Position numbers and translations under genes: made by a program
Assembly (NCBI GenBank): GCA_030426085.1
Contig: JAUHYW010000021.1
Location: forward strand, 1 to 64,000
Direction of reading: 5' to 3'
DNA: 64,000 nt
Source: a bacterium
Lineage (GTDB): Bacteria; Myxococcota_A; Bradymonadia; UBA7976; UBA1532
The notes under the pieces: generated by a model
Told to the model about the DNA's origin: nothing
Seen by the model: the letters and a program-made list of their open reading frames with translations, nothing else
Databases searched by the model: none
Shown: positions 52,127 through 60,894 of the stretch, in pieces
Position numbering within the stretch: position 1 is the first letter of the stretch
Layout: each line of letters begins with the position of its first letter

Positions 52127-54328
52127 TCACAGCCACAGCGGCGCCGGGTTGAGCGCGTCTTCGGCCAGCGGCGCGGCCCGCCAGCCCATCTCGACCGGCA
52201 CGGTGTAGAGCCGCCCCGGCGCGAAGCGAGGCCAGAAGTGGCGCAGGCCGGGCACACACACCCGGGCCACCGCCAGCGCGATGTCGGGGCGGGTCAGATC
52301 GACCACGAGGGTCTCGAGCCCGGCCCCCGCGGCGCGCGCGACGCACAGCTCGACGGCCGCCCGCAGATCGCGCACCTCGAATGACTCGAAGGCATCCGGC
52401 CCGCGCGGCGGCCCCGGCGCGGGCGCCAGGAAGTCGGTCGACGGCAGCCCGGACCACGGCGCCCGATGCCCGCTCGACGGGTCGAGCTGCTGCCCCAGCT
52501 CGGTCAGCGCCCGGCCGAGCGCCAGCCGGGCCTCGAGGTGGCACCCGAAGCCCACCGACCACCGCGCGCTCTTCGGCTCACCGCCCCGCGCCCGAGCCAG
52601 CGCGGCGCACACCGGGATACCCAGATCATGGGTCAGGTCGAGGGCCCACAGATCCCACCCGATGCCATCGAGCCGGGTGACACACCCCGAGAGCCAATCA
52701 TCGCCGAAGGCCGCCGGATCGAGGGCCGGCCGGCGCAGCCGGTTGTACCACCAGATCCCGACCGCGTCCCGCTCCACCAGCTCGAGGAAGCCTTGCAGGA
52801 TGGCTTCTTCGAGGCAGTTGCCCGCCGCGAGCCCGTTGGAGTCGGTCACGACATAGCGCCGATCGTCGGCCCGGGGCGCGCCGGCGTGGCACCACGCGGT
52901 CGGCAGGAGGCGCGCGCGCCCATGGGTCAGCGACCAGGCCGGGGTCCAGTCGAGCGGCGCGTCCGGCGGGTACGGCCGGGGCACCCGGGCGGCGTCGCGG
53001 GGGCGGGTCGGGGCGACCTCGGCGGTGGGAGGCCCGTCAGCGGCCATCTGCGCCGCGCTGAAGAGCTGCACCGACCCCGGCGGCACCGCCGACCCGCCCA
53101 GCTCGCCGGCCGTCGCCCGGCGGTGGGGCTCGTCGCCCTGCCAGCGCCACACATGCCGCTCCAGGGCCTCGCACAGCGCGCTCACCCGGGCCTGCTCGGC
53201 GGTGCGGCCCTTGCCCATCGAGAGCTGACGGAAGCCCGCGGCCGGGGGGCGCTCATCGGCCGGACACACCGGAGAGACCGCGCCGAAGACGGGGCCGACG
53301 TGAGACCGGGCGTCGATCGGCCACAGCCGCGCCACCACCCCGGTCACCGGGCTGACGTGGTGCGCCAGCCGGGCCCAGGTCTCGGCCGGCGCGACCGCCC
53401 GGTAGCCGCCGTCGTCGGCGGTGATCGGCCGCGCCCGCAGCGCGAGCGGGCGCTCGGCCCGGGCCCGCATCAAGCCCGGGTCACCGCACGCCGAGCACTG
53501 CGGACGGCGCACGACCCGGTGGCGCTCAAGCGTCAGGCCGATGGGATCGACCTCGATCAGCGTCCCATCGAGCGGGTGCCCGGCGGCGCCGGCGGCCCAG
53601 CGGGCGATCGCCGGAGCGACCAGCCCGAACGCCGCCTCCAACGCAGCGGGCGGCGCGTCGCGGGGCACGCCGTCGGGCCGGCCCAGCCGCCTCAGCCACG
53701 CCCGCACCGGGTGGTTGAGCCGCAGCCGGGCCGCGAGGCACTGCCAGCACGGACCACCCCCGGCGGCGAAGGCCGGGCCGAACCACCACCGCACGCCGGA
53801 CGCGACGACCGGCAGCCAGCGCCGACCCGCAGTACGCAGCCGCCGGGCCAGCGCATCGAGCCCCGGATCGAGCGGATCGACGACCGGCACGACGACCCGC
53901 GCCGCGCCCGGATCGAAGGTCAGCCCGAACCCGCGCAGGGCGTCCGCCAGCGCCGCGGCCAGCGCGCCCGCCCCATCGAGCGACTCGATCGCGACCGCCG
54001 CGCCCGGCTCGACCCCGAGCGCCTGCCCGAAGGCCGTCCGCGGCCCCCGCTCGGCGTCGACCAGCCAGCCCCCGGCTTCGAGCCGCCCGATGAGAAACAG
54101 CGCGGTGGCCCCGTCGACCCCCGCGGCGTCGATGACCGCCCGCACCGTGCGCCGACCGTCGAGCGCCGCCAGCAGCGGCGGATAGCCCGCGCCCTGCAAC
54201 AGGTGCCGGGCCCGCTCGCCGACGAGCATCACCCGGTCGGGGGGCAGCGGCACCGGGCGCAGGTCGGGGCGCAGCGCGAGGACCCGGTCATACAGAGACA
54301 GCGAAGCAGCCATGGGTGCTTGTAACAT
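52127..54328 (-). CDS. RiPP cyclodehydratase: RRE, E1-like domain and YcaO in one chain
   Basis: A 733-residue protein. Residues 15-92 look like a PqqD-type RiPP recognition element (DRVMLVGERARHLLQG, LLAALDGRRTVRAVID, IGRLEAGGWLV). Residues 100-290 resemble the E1-like C-protein of azoline-forming systems, with structural zinc pairs C194/C197 (GPCWQCLAARL) and C278/C281 (CSACG). Residues about 365-720 are the YcaO domain: SMGKGRTAEQARVSALCEAL with E387, E390 and R391 for ATP/Mg, then GNCLEEAILQGFLELVERDA. Fused C-D cyclodehydratases make thiazoline/oxazoline from Cys/Ser/Thr of a precursor peptide. No precursor, dehydrogenase or exporter is adjacent; the C-terminus (NPAPLWL) is not a clean PxPxP. 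ATG 54313 is an alternative start. Confidence 0.88.
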   Translation of the reverse strand: MLQAPMAASLSLYDRVLALRPDLRPVPLPPDRVMLVGERARHLLQGAGYPPLLAALDGRRTVRAVIDAAGVDGATALFLIGRLEAGGWLVDAERGPRTAFGQALGVEPGAAVAIESLDGAGALAAALADALRGFGLTFDPGAARVVVPVVDPLDPGLDALARRLRTAGRRWLPVVASGVRWWFGPAFAAGGGPCWQCLAARLRLNHPVRAWLRRLGRPDGVPRDAPPAALEAAFGLVAPAIARWAAGAAGHPLDGTLIEVDPIGLTLERHRVVRRPQCSACGDPGLMRARAERPLALRARPITADDGGYRAVAPAETWARLAHHVSPVTGVVARLWPIDARSHVGPVFGAVSPVCPADERPPAAGFRQLSMGKGRTAEQARVSALCEALERHVWRWQGDEPHRRATAGELGGSAVPPGSVQLFSAAQMAADGPPTAEVAPTRPRDAARVPRPYPPDAPLDWTPAWSLTHGRARLLPTAWCHAGAPRADDRRYVVTDSNGLAAGNCLEEAILQGFLELVERDAVGIWWYNRLRRPALDPAAFGDDWLSGCVTRLDGIGWDLWALDLTHDLGIPVCAALARARGGEPKSARWSVGFGCHLEARLALGRALTELGQQLDPSSGHRAPWSGLPSTDFLAPAPGPPRGPDAFESFEVRDLRAAVELCVARAAGAGLETLVVDLTRPDIALAVARVCVPGLRHFWPRFAPGRLYTVPVEMGWRAAPLAEDALNPAPLWL

Positions 54329-54377
54329 GGGGATGGCACCCCGCCAACCCGCGCGGGCGCTCTGTCGACGGCCGCCG

Positions 54378-55250
54378 TCAGCCCCCGATGCGAGCCGCCG
54401 CGTGATCCAGGAAGGCCCGCACCCGGGCGCTCGATCGCAGCTCGGGCATCGTCAACAGCCACCGGTCGCGCCCGACCCCGTCGAGCACCGGCCCGATGCG
54501 CCGCAGCCGGGGGTCCGCGTCGCCGTCGGCCAGCGCCATGAAGTGCACCCCCGCCCCGCTCGCCACCACCTCCCGCAGCATCGTGCTCCCCATATCGACC
54601 CGCAGCGCCACCCGCGCGCCCGGCGCGTGCTCGGCCAGCCAGCCGTCGAGCCAGCGACCCATGGGCGACCGCGCGTCCCAATGCACCCAGGGGAAGGCCC
54701 GCCACGGCGCGTCGGCCCCGATCCGCTCGACGAGCCCGACGCTGCCGTACACCGCGAAGTGTTCCCGCCCCACCCGACGCCCGACCATGTACTCGGGCGG
54801 GGTGTCGGTCAGCCGCAGGATCACGTCGGCCTCGCGCCGGGTCGCAGAGACCTCCTCGTCGCTCACCAGCACCGTCAGCTCGACCTCGGGGTGGGCCTCG
54901 GCGAACGAGGTGAACACCGCCCGATAGCGCACGAAGAGCATGTCCATCGTCGCCACCCGCAGCGGCCCCTTGAGCCGGGCGTCGCGCCCCAGCAGCCGGC
55001 CGCGCAGGCCCATGACCGCCGCCTCCATCTGCGCCGCCGTGTCGACCAGATCCTGCCCGGCCACCGTCGCCACCAGCCCATCCGGCGTGCGGTCGAACAG
55101 CCGGGTGCCCAGCTCGCCCTCCAGCCGCCGCAGCCGACGCCCGACGGTGGTGTGGGTCACCCCCAGACGCCCGGCCGCCGCGCTGAGGGTCTTCTCCCGA
55201 GCCAGCGCCAGGACATAGCGCAGATCATCCCAATCCTGCTGAACGCTCAT
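54378..55250 (-). CDS. LysR-family transcriptional regulator
   Basis: A 290-residue regulator: N-terminal HTH (LRYVLALAREKTLSAAAGRL, VGRRLRRLEGELGTRLFDRT) and a periplasmic-binding-like effector domain (LRVATMDMLF, VILRLTDTPPEYMVGRRVG). It is divergent from a quinone oxidoreductase across 85 bases holding two perfect palindromes, the usual arrangement for a LysR that controls its neighbour and itself. It also lies 49 bases upstream of the cyclodehydratase gene on the same strand, so control of that gene is possible. The start at 55250 follows GGGGTG. Confidence 0.93.
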   Translation of the reverse strand: MSVQQDWDDLRYVLALAREKTLSAAAGRLGVTHTTVGRRLRRLEGELGTRLFDRTPDGLVATVAGQDLVDTAAQMEAAVMGLRGRLLGRDARLKGPLRVATMDMLFVRYRAVFTSFAEAHPEVELTVLVSDEEVSATRREADVILRLTDTPPEYMVGRRVGREHFAVYGSVGLVERIGADAPWRAFPWVHWDARSPMGRWLDGWLAEHAPGARVALRVDMGSTMLREVVASGAGVHFMALADGDADPRLRRIGPVLDGVGRDRWLLTMPELRSSARVRAFLDHAAARIGG

Positions 55251-55268
55251 GCACACCCCGATCACGAA

Positions 55269-55282
55269 ATCGACTCTTCGAT
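55269..55282. promoter_or_regulatory. Palindrome in LysR/oxidoreductase divergent promoter
   Basis: ATCGA-CTCT-TCGAT, perfectly symmetric with a 4-base centre, located 19 bases from the LysR start and about 55 bases from the oxidoreductase start. A candidate LysR half-site cluster, inferred from symmetry and position. Confidence 0.45.
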
Positions 55283-55302
55283 GAACGAGGATGCCACCGT
55301 AC

Positions 55303-55321
55303 ACATGGAGACACCACATGT
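55303..55321. promoter_or_regulatory. ACATG-N9-CATGT inverted repeat
   Basis: A perfect 5-base inverted repeat with a 9-base spacer, ending 14 bases before the oxidoreductase ATG. The spacing is close to the T-N11-A core of LysR boxes. Being so near the start codon, it could block transcription or initiation when bound. Confidence 0.45.
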
Positions 55322-55335
55322 TCGGGAGACACCCC

Positions 55336-56307
55336 ATGACCGCCACCATCGCACCGGCCCCCACCATGACCGCCGCCACCCGCGCCCGCTACGGCGGCCC
55401 CGAGCAGCTCCGCGTCGCCGACATCGCCACCCCCACCCCGGGCCCCGCCGAGGTGCTGGTGCGGGTGCGGGCCTCGTCGTTCAACTTCGGCGACGGCGTG
55501 CTGCTGACCGGCCGCCCCCGCCCGGCCCGCCTCGCGCTCGGCCTGCGCCGCCCGAAGCACCCCGTCGTCGGGCTCGACTTCGCCGGCGAGATCGCCGCGG
55601 TCGGCGCCGATGTGCAAGGGCTCGCGGTGGGCGATCGGGTCTTCGGCGAGGCCGAGGGGGCCCACGCGCAGTACGTCGTGGCGTCGCCGGACCGCCTGGC
55701 CCGCATCCCGGCCGGGGTCGACGTCCTCCAGGCGGGCGCGGCCCCGGTCGCGGGGGTCACCGCCCTGCTCGCGATGGAGCTGGCCGGGGTGAAGGCCGGC
55801 GACGCGGTCCTGATCAACGGCGCGTCGGGCGGCGTCGGCCACTACGCGGTGCAGATCGCCCGCCACCTCGGCGCCGAGGTCACCGCGGTGTGCAGCGGCC
55901 GCAACCGGGATCTGGTCCGGGGGCTCGGCGCGGCGCACGTCGTCGACTACACCGCCGAGGACTTCACCGCCACCGACGCCCGCTACGACGCCGTGCTCGA
56001 TCTGGTCGGCGCGAGCCCGCTCGGCGCCTGCCGCCGCCTGATCCGCCCGGGGGGCACCTACATCGCCTCGGCCGGCCGGCTCGGGCGGCTGCTCTCGGCC
56101 TTCGTCACGTCGCTCTTCGACCGCCGGGTGAAGGTGCTGCACGCCCCGGCCCGCGCCGCCACCCTCGACCGCCTCGCCGCCCTGCTCGCCGCCGGCGCGG
56201 TGCGGGCCTCGTTCGAGCACGAGTGGCGCCTGGATCAGATCGCGGATGCCATGAGCCACCAGCTCTCGGGCCGCACCCGGGGCAAGTGCGCGCTGCGTAT
56301 CGATTGA
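55336..56307 (+). CDS. NAD(P)H quinone oxidoreductase-like (MDR, no catalytic zinc)
   Basis: A 323-residue medium-chain dehydrogenase/reductase of the quinone-oxidoreductase branch. VLVRVRASSFNFGDGVLLTG and HPVVGLDFAGEIAAVG form the GroES-like substrate domain, and VLINGASGGVGHYAVQIARH is the Rossmann nucleotide loop (GxGxxG-like). The structural-zinc Cys residues of alcohol dehydrogenases are missing, as expected for the quinone branch. It likely reduces quinones or enones with NADPH in the cytoplasm. ATG 55336 follows GGGAG; ATG 55366 is possible. Divergent from, and probably controlled by, the LysR regulator. Confidence 0.9.
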   Translation: MTATIAPAPTMTAATRARYGGPEQLRVADIATPTPGPAEVLVRVRASSFNFGDGVLLTGRPRPARLALGLRRPKHPVVGLDFAGEIAAVGADVQGLAVGDRVFGEAEGAHAQYVVASPDRLARIPAGVDVLQAGAAPVAGVTALLAMELAGVKAGDAVLINGASGGVGHYAVQIARHLGAEVTAVCSGRNRDLVRGLGAAHVVDYTAEDFTATDARYDAVLDLVGASPLGACRRLIRPGGTYIASAGRLGRLLSAFVTSLFDRRVKVLHAPARAATLDRLAALLAAGAVRASFEHEWRLDQIADAMSHQLSGRTRGKCALRID

Positions 56308-56412
56308 CGCCGGTCCGGTGGGCAATGCTGTCACCCGAGCAGGCTTGCCTCCGAAACATCATGGGGCTACCATCGGTGTGTTCGTACAGGCAACGACTCG
56401 GGGAGGCGCTCA

Positions 56413-57441
56413 GTGTCGACTTCGTCCAGGTTTCTCACAGTCGACGACGCTGCCGACTACATCGACACCCATATCGCCTTCCTCGAAGATGAGCGACAGG
56501 GTGTTCGACGGGGCCACCGGCTGGGGGCGTTCAAGAGAGGGTGGGCCAAGGGTGCAAGCCAGCCGGATGGCGACCGCAGCCTCCAATCACTCACCTGGCA
56601 CAACCTGGGCAACCGCTTCCACCGTTTCATCCGCTCGAAGGGTGAGCAGGGGCAGCATGCGGTCGAGCAGGCCTTCGATGCCTTCTGGCGCGACTTCGAG
56701 ATGCGCGGCTCGCGGCCGCCTTCGAGCACCAAGGCCCACCTGCGGGCCATCTACCATCGGTCGGCCATCACCGCCGCGCTGGCCGATCCCGCGCTCTCGA
56801 CGAAGCCATCGAAGACGTACTACGTCGTATCTCCGGATGGGCGTCAGGTCGACATGCGCTCTCTCGGAACCCACATCGATGAGCGGTGGGGTCGAATGCA
56901 TACCAACCTCATTGCCGAGTGCCTGATGGATCAAGGGTTCGTCGTCCGCTGCCCGACGCGCCTGTCGAGCTACGAGAAGGCATTCGGACGATTCATCGAG
57001 AACGGGCACCTCTGCTTCGATGACGAAGAGGCTGCCGAGCCCGCAGCCGAACGTCGGCGCAGTGTATTGCGCACGGTCACCGAGCGGCCGGGGCAGGGCC
57101 GGTTTCGCCGGGCGCTCCTCCAAGTGTACGGCGGCAAGTGCGCCATGTCGGGGGTCGACCACGAACTCGTCCTGCAGGCCGCCCACATTCAGAGTGTCGC
57201 GCGGGGGGGCAGCGATGCCTTGCGCAACGGGCTGCTGCTCCGCGCTGACCTTCACCTCCTCTTCGATGCAGCACGCATCGCAGTCGATGAGAGCAACTGG
57301 ACGATCCTCATACACCCGACGATTGAGCGCCTCTCATACGTCGCCGACCTCGCGGGGCAAAAGCTCAGGCTGCCACGGCGGCGCGCAGACCGTCCGGATC
57401 CTGCCCTGTTGAGAGAGCATCGTCGAGTTGCCGGGCTGTAG
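56413..57441 (+). CDS. HNH endonuclease, atypical composition
   Basis: A 342-residue protein. Residues about 225-290 are an HNH nuclease of the restriction-related kind: YGGKCAMSG (C243), LQAAHIQSVARGG (H258), NGLLLRADLHLLFDA (N272, H281). The first 200 residues form an unfamiliar all-alpha/beta domain (FLTVDDAADYIDTHIAFLED) that may recognise DNA or a partner. The gene is clearly lower in GC (about 58% in a 60-base sample at 56821, against more than 70% nearby), which points to recent acquisition. GTG at 56413 follows GGGAGG at 6 bases. It resembles stand-alone defence or modification-dependent nucleases, but no methylase or motor gene is adjacent. Confidence 0.82.
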   Translation: MSTSSRFLTVDDAADYIDTHIAFLEDERQGVRRGHRLGAFKRGWAKGASQPDGDRSLQSLTWHNLGNRFHRFIRSKGEQGQHAVEQAFDAFWRDFEMRGSRPPSSTKAHLRAIYHRSAITAALADPALSTKPSKTYYVVSPDGRQVDMRSLGTHIDERWGRMHTNLIAECLMDQGFVVRCPTRLSSYEKAFGRFIENGHLCFDDEEAAEPAAERRRSVLRTVTERPGQGRFRRALLQVYGGKCAMSGVDHELVLQAAHIQSVARGGSDALRNGLLLRADLHLLFDAARIAVDESNWTILIHPTIERLSYVADLAGQKLRLPRRRADRPDPALLREHRRVAGL

Positions 57442-57474
57442 GTTGCCAGACGCGATCTTCGAGACGGAGTTGGG

Positions 57475-57903
57475 ATGAGACACGCGATGCGACTGGTCCT
57501 CCCCGGCCTGCTATGGGCGGCGGCGAGTTGCGCCGCGCCCCCCTCCACCGAACGCCCGGCCCCCGCGGCCGGCCAGGCGACCGACGAGACGATGAGCGGC
57601 GCACACTCCCCCGCAGGCGACGCCCACCCGGGCACCATCGAGAACATCGACGAGATCGGCGATCGGACGTGGACCCGATCGGCCGTGGAGGTGCCGCCGA
57701 CCATCGCGTGGGCCGAGGTCGACGGCCGCTACGTCCCGGTGGTGCGCATCGTCTCGACCGGCACCGCCGACCGCCGGCGGATCACCCGCTACGGGCCCGA
57801 CGGTCAGATGCTCGACACCACCATACAGGCGCCTCGCCCGCCGACACGCCCCGCCCCGACGCCCACGCCGAAAACCGCCCCGAAGCCGACGCCCGGCGAC
57901 TGA
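57475..57903 (+). CDS. Small Pro-rich lipoprotein
   Basis: A 142-residue lipoprotein (lipobox AAASC). The mature protein has a short ordered core (VPPTIAWAEVDGRYVPVVRI, ITRYGPDGQML) and ends in a disordered Pro/Thr/Lys tail (RPAPTPTPKTAPKPTPGD). It is probably a periplasmic or surface protein of unknown function. It follows the HNH gene by 33 bases but returns to the high GC of the window. Confidence 0.7.
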   Translation: MRHAMRLVLPGLLWAAASCAAPPSTERPAPAAGQATDETMSGAHSPAGDAHPGTIENIDEIGDRTWTRSAVEVPPTIAWAEVDGRYVPVVRIVSTGTADRRRITRYGPDGQMLDTTIQAPRPPTRPAPTPTPKTAPKPTPGD

Positions 57904-57918
57904 AGCGCTCGCCGTCCG

Positions 57919-58632
57919 TCAGAACCGGCGCCCGGTCATCTCGACGATCCGCCGGCCGAGATCCGGGCCGTCGTCGATGTCTCCATGGCACGGCACCAGC
58001 ACCACCCGGGGTCGCTCCGCGACGCGCGCGTCGACCCACGCCCGGTAGGCCGCCTTGTCCTTCACCCCGGTGTACTGGAACAGCCGGCTGACCTCGAGCC
58101 CGGTGCGCAGCCCCCACAGCTTCATCAGCACGGTCGCGATCCGGCTGTCGGGGAACCGGGGGATGTTCATGATCGAGTCGCAGGTGAGCCAGTAGCGCGC
58201 CGGCTCCCCCTCCCCTTCGCCCCCGTCGACGCCGACCCACACCTCGCCGAAGCGGCAACCGGGCACCGGCGCGATCACGACCCCGGTCGGCGGCGCCAGC
58301 GCCTCGGGCGGCTGAACGGCGTCGACGGCGGTCTTCTTCGCGACGCGCTTCGCGGCCGGCGGCGCGGCGTAGACCTGCGCCCGGGGGAAGCGGGCCCGCC
58401 AGACGTCGAGCCCGAGCAGGTGCCCCGCCGACGGCGCGAGCAAGGCGATCCCGGCGTCGGCGCCGAGCAGCTCGACGGCGGCGTCGGCCAGCGGCGCGCC
58501 GGGGCTGTAGGCCAGATGCCGGCCGTCGCCCAGATCGACCAGCGTCGTGCGGGACCAACCCCCGGGGAAGCGATAGCGGGCGCTGCGCAGGCGGCCGGCG
58601 GGGTCGAGCGGGGCGAACGGTGCGTCGGACAT
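57919..58632 (-). CDS. DUF4336-like protein (MBL-related fold)
   Basis: A 237-residue cytoplasmic protein. Segments such as [49 protein letters not shown] and [16 protein letters not shown] match the pattern of DUF4336, a group related to the metallo-beta-lactamase fold in which the full HxHxDH metal motif is absent but a terminal PxHGD is kept. No reaction is assigned. GGAGG precedes the ATG. It is divergent from malate dehydrogenase across about 145 bases. Confidence 0.7.
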   Translation of the reverse strand: MSDAPFAPLDPAGRLRSARYRFPGGWSRTTLVDLGDGRHLAYSPGAPLADAAVELLGADAGIALLAPSAGHLLGLDVWRARFPRAQVYAAPPAAKRVAKKTAVDAVQPPEALAPPTGVVIAPVPGCRFGEVWVGVDGGEGEGEPARYWLTCDSIMNIPRFPDSRIATVLMKLWGLRTGLEVSRLFQYTGVKDKAAYRAWVDARVAERPRVVLVPCHGDIDDGPDLGRRIVEMTGRRF

Positions 58633-58776
58633 GGGGGACCTCCGGGAGAGGCGAGGTGTAACACACTGCGCGGCCGACATCCGGGCCCCTTGCCGCCGAC
58701 GGGCGACGGGCCCATACTGCGCCCGACTCGTGCGCAGGGCGCGCGCGACCGACCCGACCCCGAAGGAGAGGTCCCC

Positions 58777-59769
58777 ATGTCCGACAAGACCCCGATCCGC
58801 GTCGCCGTCACCGGCGCCGCCGGCCAGATCGGCTACAGCCTGCTCTTCCCCATCGCCGCCGGGCACGTCTTCGGCCCCGATCAGCCGGTCATCCTCCAGC
58901 TCCTCGAGCTGCCCGTCGCGCTCGGCGCGCTCGAGGGCGTGCGCATGGAGCTCGACGACTGCGCCTTCCCCCTGCTGGCCGACGTGATCACCACCTCGGA
59001 CGCGGAGACGGCCTTCGGCGACGCCGATCTGTGCCTGCTCGTGGGCAGCAAGCCCCGGGGGCCGGGCATGCTGCGGGCCGATCTCATCCGGGAGAACGGG
59101 CCGATCTTCGTCGGGCAGGGCAAGGCGATCGACGCCGCGGCCAAGGAGGACGCCAAGATCCTCGTCGTCGGCAACCCCTGCAACACCAACTGCCTCATCG
59201 CGATGAACCAGGCGAAGCGGGTGAACCGGCGCAACTTCACCGCCATGACCCGGCTCGACGAGAACCGGGCCCGCAGCCAGATCGCCACCAAGGCCGGGGT
59301 GCCGGTCAGCTCGATCCGCAAGCTGTCGGTGTGGGGCAACCACTCGCAGACGATGTACCCCGACTACACCCACGGGCTCATCGGCGGGAAGCCGCTCGCC
59401 GACGTGGTCGGCGACGCCGAGTGGCTCGACGGCGACTTCATCAAGACCGTGCAGGGGCGGGGCAAGGCGATCATCAACGCCCGGGGCAAGTCCTCGGCCG
59501 CCTCGGCCGCCTGGGCCGCCATCGACCACGCCGCCGACTGGCACCGCGAGACCCCCGACGGCGAGTGGGTCAGCATGGCCGTGCCCAGCGACGGCAGCTA
59601 CGGGGTGCCCGAGGGGCTCATCTACTCGTTCCCCTGCACCGTCGACGCCGACGGCGAGTACCACATCGTGCAGGGCATCGACCTGAACGACGCCGCCAAG
59701 GCCCGCATCGAGGCCAGCGCCAACGAGCTGAGCACCGAGCGGGAGACGGTCTCCGACCTGCTCGGCTGA
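58777..59769 (+). CDS. mdh: Malate dehydrogenase
   Basis: A 330-residue NAD-dependent enzyme interconverting malate and oxaloacetate in the TCA and glyoxylate cycles. The type-1 (cytosolic-like) signature is clear: [19 protein letters not shown] (dinucleotide loop), [14 protein letters not shown] (substrate Arg loop), [22 protein letters not shown] (catalytic Asp/Arg) and [13 protein letters not shown] (catalytic His). AAGGAGAG lies 6 bases upstream of the ATG. It functions with aceA and aceB elsewhere in the window but is not linked to them as an operon. Confidence 0.97.
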   Translation: MSDKTPIRVAVTGAAGQIGYSLLFPIAAGHVFGPDQPVILQLLELPVALGALEGVRMELDDCAFPLLADVITTSDAETAFGDADLCLLVGSKPRGPGMLRADLIRENGPIFVGQGKAIDAAAKEDAKILVVGNPCNTNCLIAMNQAKRVNRRNFTAMTRLDENRARSQIATKAGVPVSSIRKLSVWGNHSQTMYPDYTHGLIGGKPLADVVGDAEWLDGDFIKTVQGRGKAIINARGKSSAASAAWAAIDHAADWHRETPDGEWVSMAVPSDGSYGVPEGLIYSFPCTVDADGEYHIVQGIDLNDAAKARIEASANELSTERETVSDLLG

Positions 59770-59835
59770 GCGGCCGCCCGAACTCGGGTATCGCAGAGCA
59801 GCGCCGAGCGTCCGAGACTGGTAACATGAGCCGCC

Positions 59836-59859
59836 GTCGGCGCACGTCGGCGCGCCGAC
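59836..59859. promoter_or_regulatory. Direct repeat and 14-bp palindrome before the pseudokinase gene
   Basis: GTCGGCGC occurs at 59836 and 59846, and the second copy is part of the perfect palindrome GTCGGCGCGCCGAC (59846-59859). It ends 12 bases upstream of the GTG start of the pseudokinase, so it would lie in the promoter or 5' leader. Symmetry is frequent by chance in GC-rich DNA, hence modest confidence. Confidence 0.3.
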
Positions 59860-59871
59860 ACGAGGACATCG

Positions 59872-60876
59872 GTGGCTCGACGCGACCCCTACGCCCTGCT
59901 CGGACGCAACCTCGGCAGCCGGTTCCGGCTGGACGCCATCACCACGCAGACGCCGCACAGCGTCGTCTTCGCGGCCCACGACCTGTACAACGAGCGGCCG
60001 GTGCAGGTGCAGCTCCTGCTGGGGCTGCCCTCGCCGGGGCCCACCTTCGAAGCGGCCGCCCGCCGGCTGCGCCTGCTGCACAACACCCTCGTCGCCCGGC
60101 TGTACGCCTCGGTGCGTCTGGCCGACGGCACCGGCGGGCTGGTGCTCGAAGCCCCCGACGGCGAGACGCTCATCGCCCGCATGCAGCGGGGGGTGCCCAC
60201 CGTCGACGAGACGCTGCAAGTGCTCGACCTGCTGCTGCAAGCGCTGGTCGCGTGCCACGTCGCCGGGGTCGTGCACCGCGACGTGCGCCCGGAGAACATC
60301 CGGCTGACGCCCGACCCCGACATCGGCCTGCCCCGGGTGAAGCTGCACGGCGCCGGGCTGACCGAGCTGGTCGAAGACCACGCCGCGGGCACCGCCATCA
60401 GCGGCGCGATGCACGGCCACCCGCTGTTCACCGCGCCCGAGCAGTGGGTCAACCGGGGGGTCGACGCCCGGGCCGACGTCTACGCGGTGGGGCTGCTGGG
60501 CCACCTGATGCTGCGCGGGGAGCACTTCATCCGCCCGGGCGAGGCGCTCGACGTCTGCCGGCAGCACTTCCGCGCGCCCCGGCCGACCCTCGAGGTCACC
60601 GCCCGGGGCGAGCCGGTGCCGCCTTCGCTGGCCTCGGCGCTGGCCCAGGCCGCCCGCCCCCGCCCCGAGGCCCGGTTCGCGACCGCCGAGGCGATGCGGG
60701 CGGTGCTGCTCTCGGCCCGGGTCGAGGTCGCCTCCCGCCCGCCGCTGCCCCGGCTGCCCACCGGCCCGATGCCCAAGATCACCGGAGCCCCCGACCGCCC
60801 CATCCGGCTCGACGCGTCGGATCTCACCCGCATCACCGAAGAGCTGGCCGCCGCCTTCGAGGCCGAAGGCGACTGA
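59872..60876 (+). CDS. Hanks-type protein kinase homologue, probably a pseudokinase
   Basis: A 334-residue protein with the overall kinase layout (N-lobe strands, VVHRDVRPENI catalytic-loop region, FTAPEQW, C-lobe helices). Key residues are missing: no glycine-rich loop (TQTPHSV at 25-31), Gln47 in the place of the ATP-binding Lys (VQVQ), Arg139 for the catalytic-loop Lys, and HGA (159-161) in place of DFG. The HRD Asp137 and Asn142 remain. It is most likely a scaffold or allosteric partner of an active kinase. The tail (about 255-334) is Pro-rich, then helical. GTG start with GAGGAC just upstream; soluble. Confidence 0.85.
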   Translation: MARRDPYALLGRNLGSRFRLDAITTQTPHSVVFAAHDLYNERPVQVQLLLGLPSPGPTFEAAARRLRLLHNTLVARLYASVRLADGTGGLVLEAPDGETLIARMQRGVPTVDETLQVLDLLLQALVACHVAGVVHRDVRPENIRLTPDPDIGLPRVKLHGAGLTELVEDHAAGTAISGAMHGHPLFTAPEQWVNRGVDARADVYAVGLLGHLMLRGEHFIRPGEALDVCRQHFRAPRPTLEVTARGEPVPPSLASALAQAARPRPEARFATAEAMRAVLLSARVEVASRPPLPRLPTGPMPKITGAPDRPIRLDASDLTRITEELAAAFEAEGD

Positions 60877-60894
60877 CCCCGGCGCCGCGACCGC

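Noticed and set aside
50759..54328. Treating the MATE exporter and the cyclodehydratase as one RiPP operon
   Set aside because: They are convergent, not co-directional; adjacency alone is weak, so it is mentioned only as a possibility.
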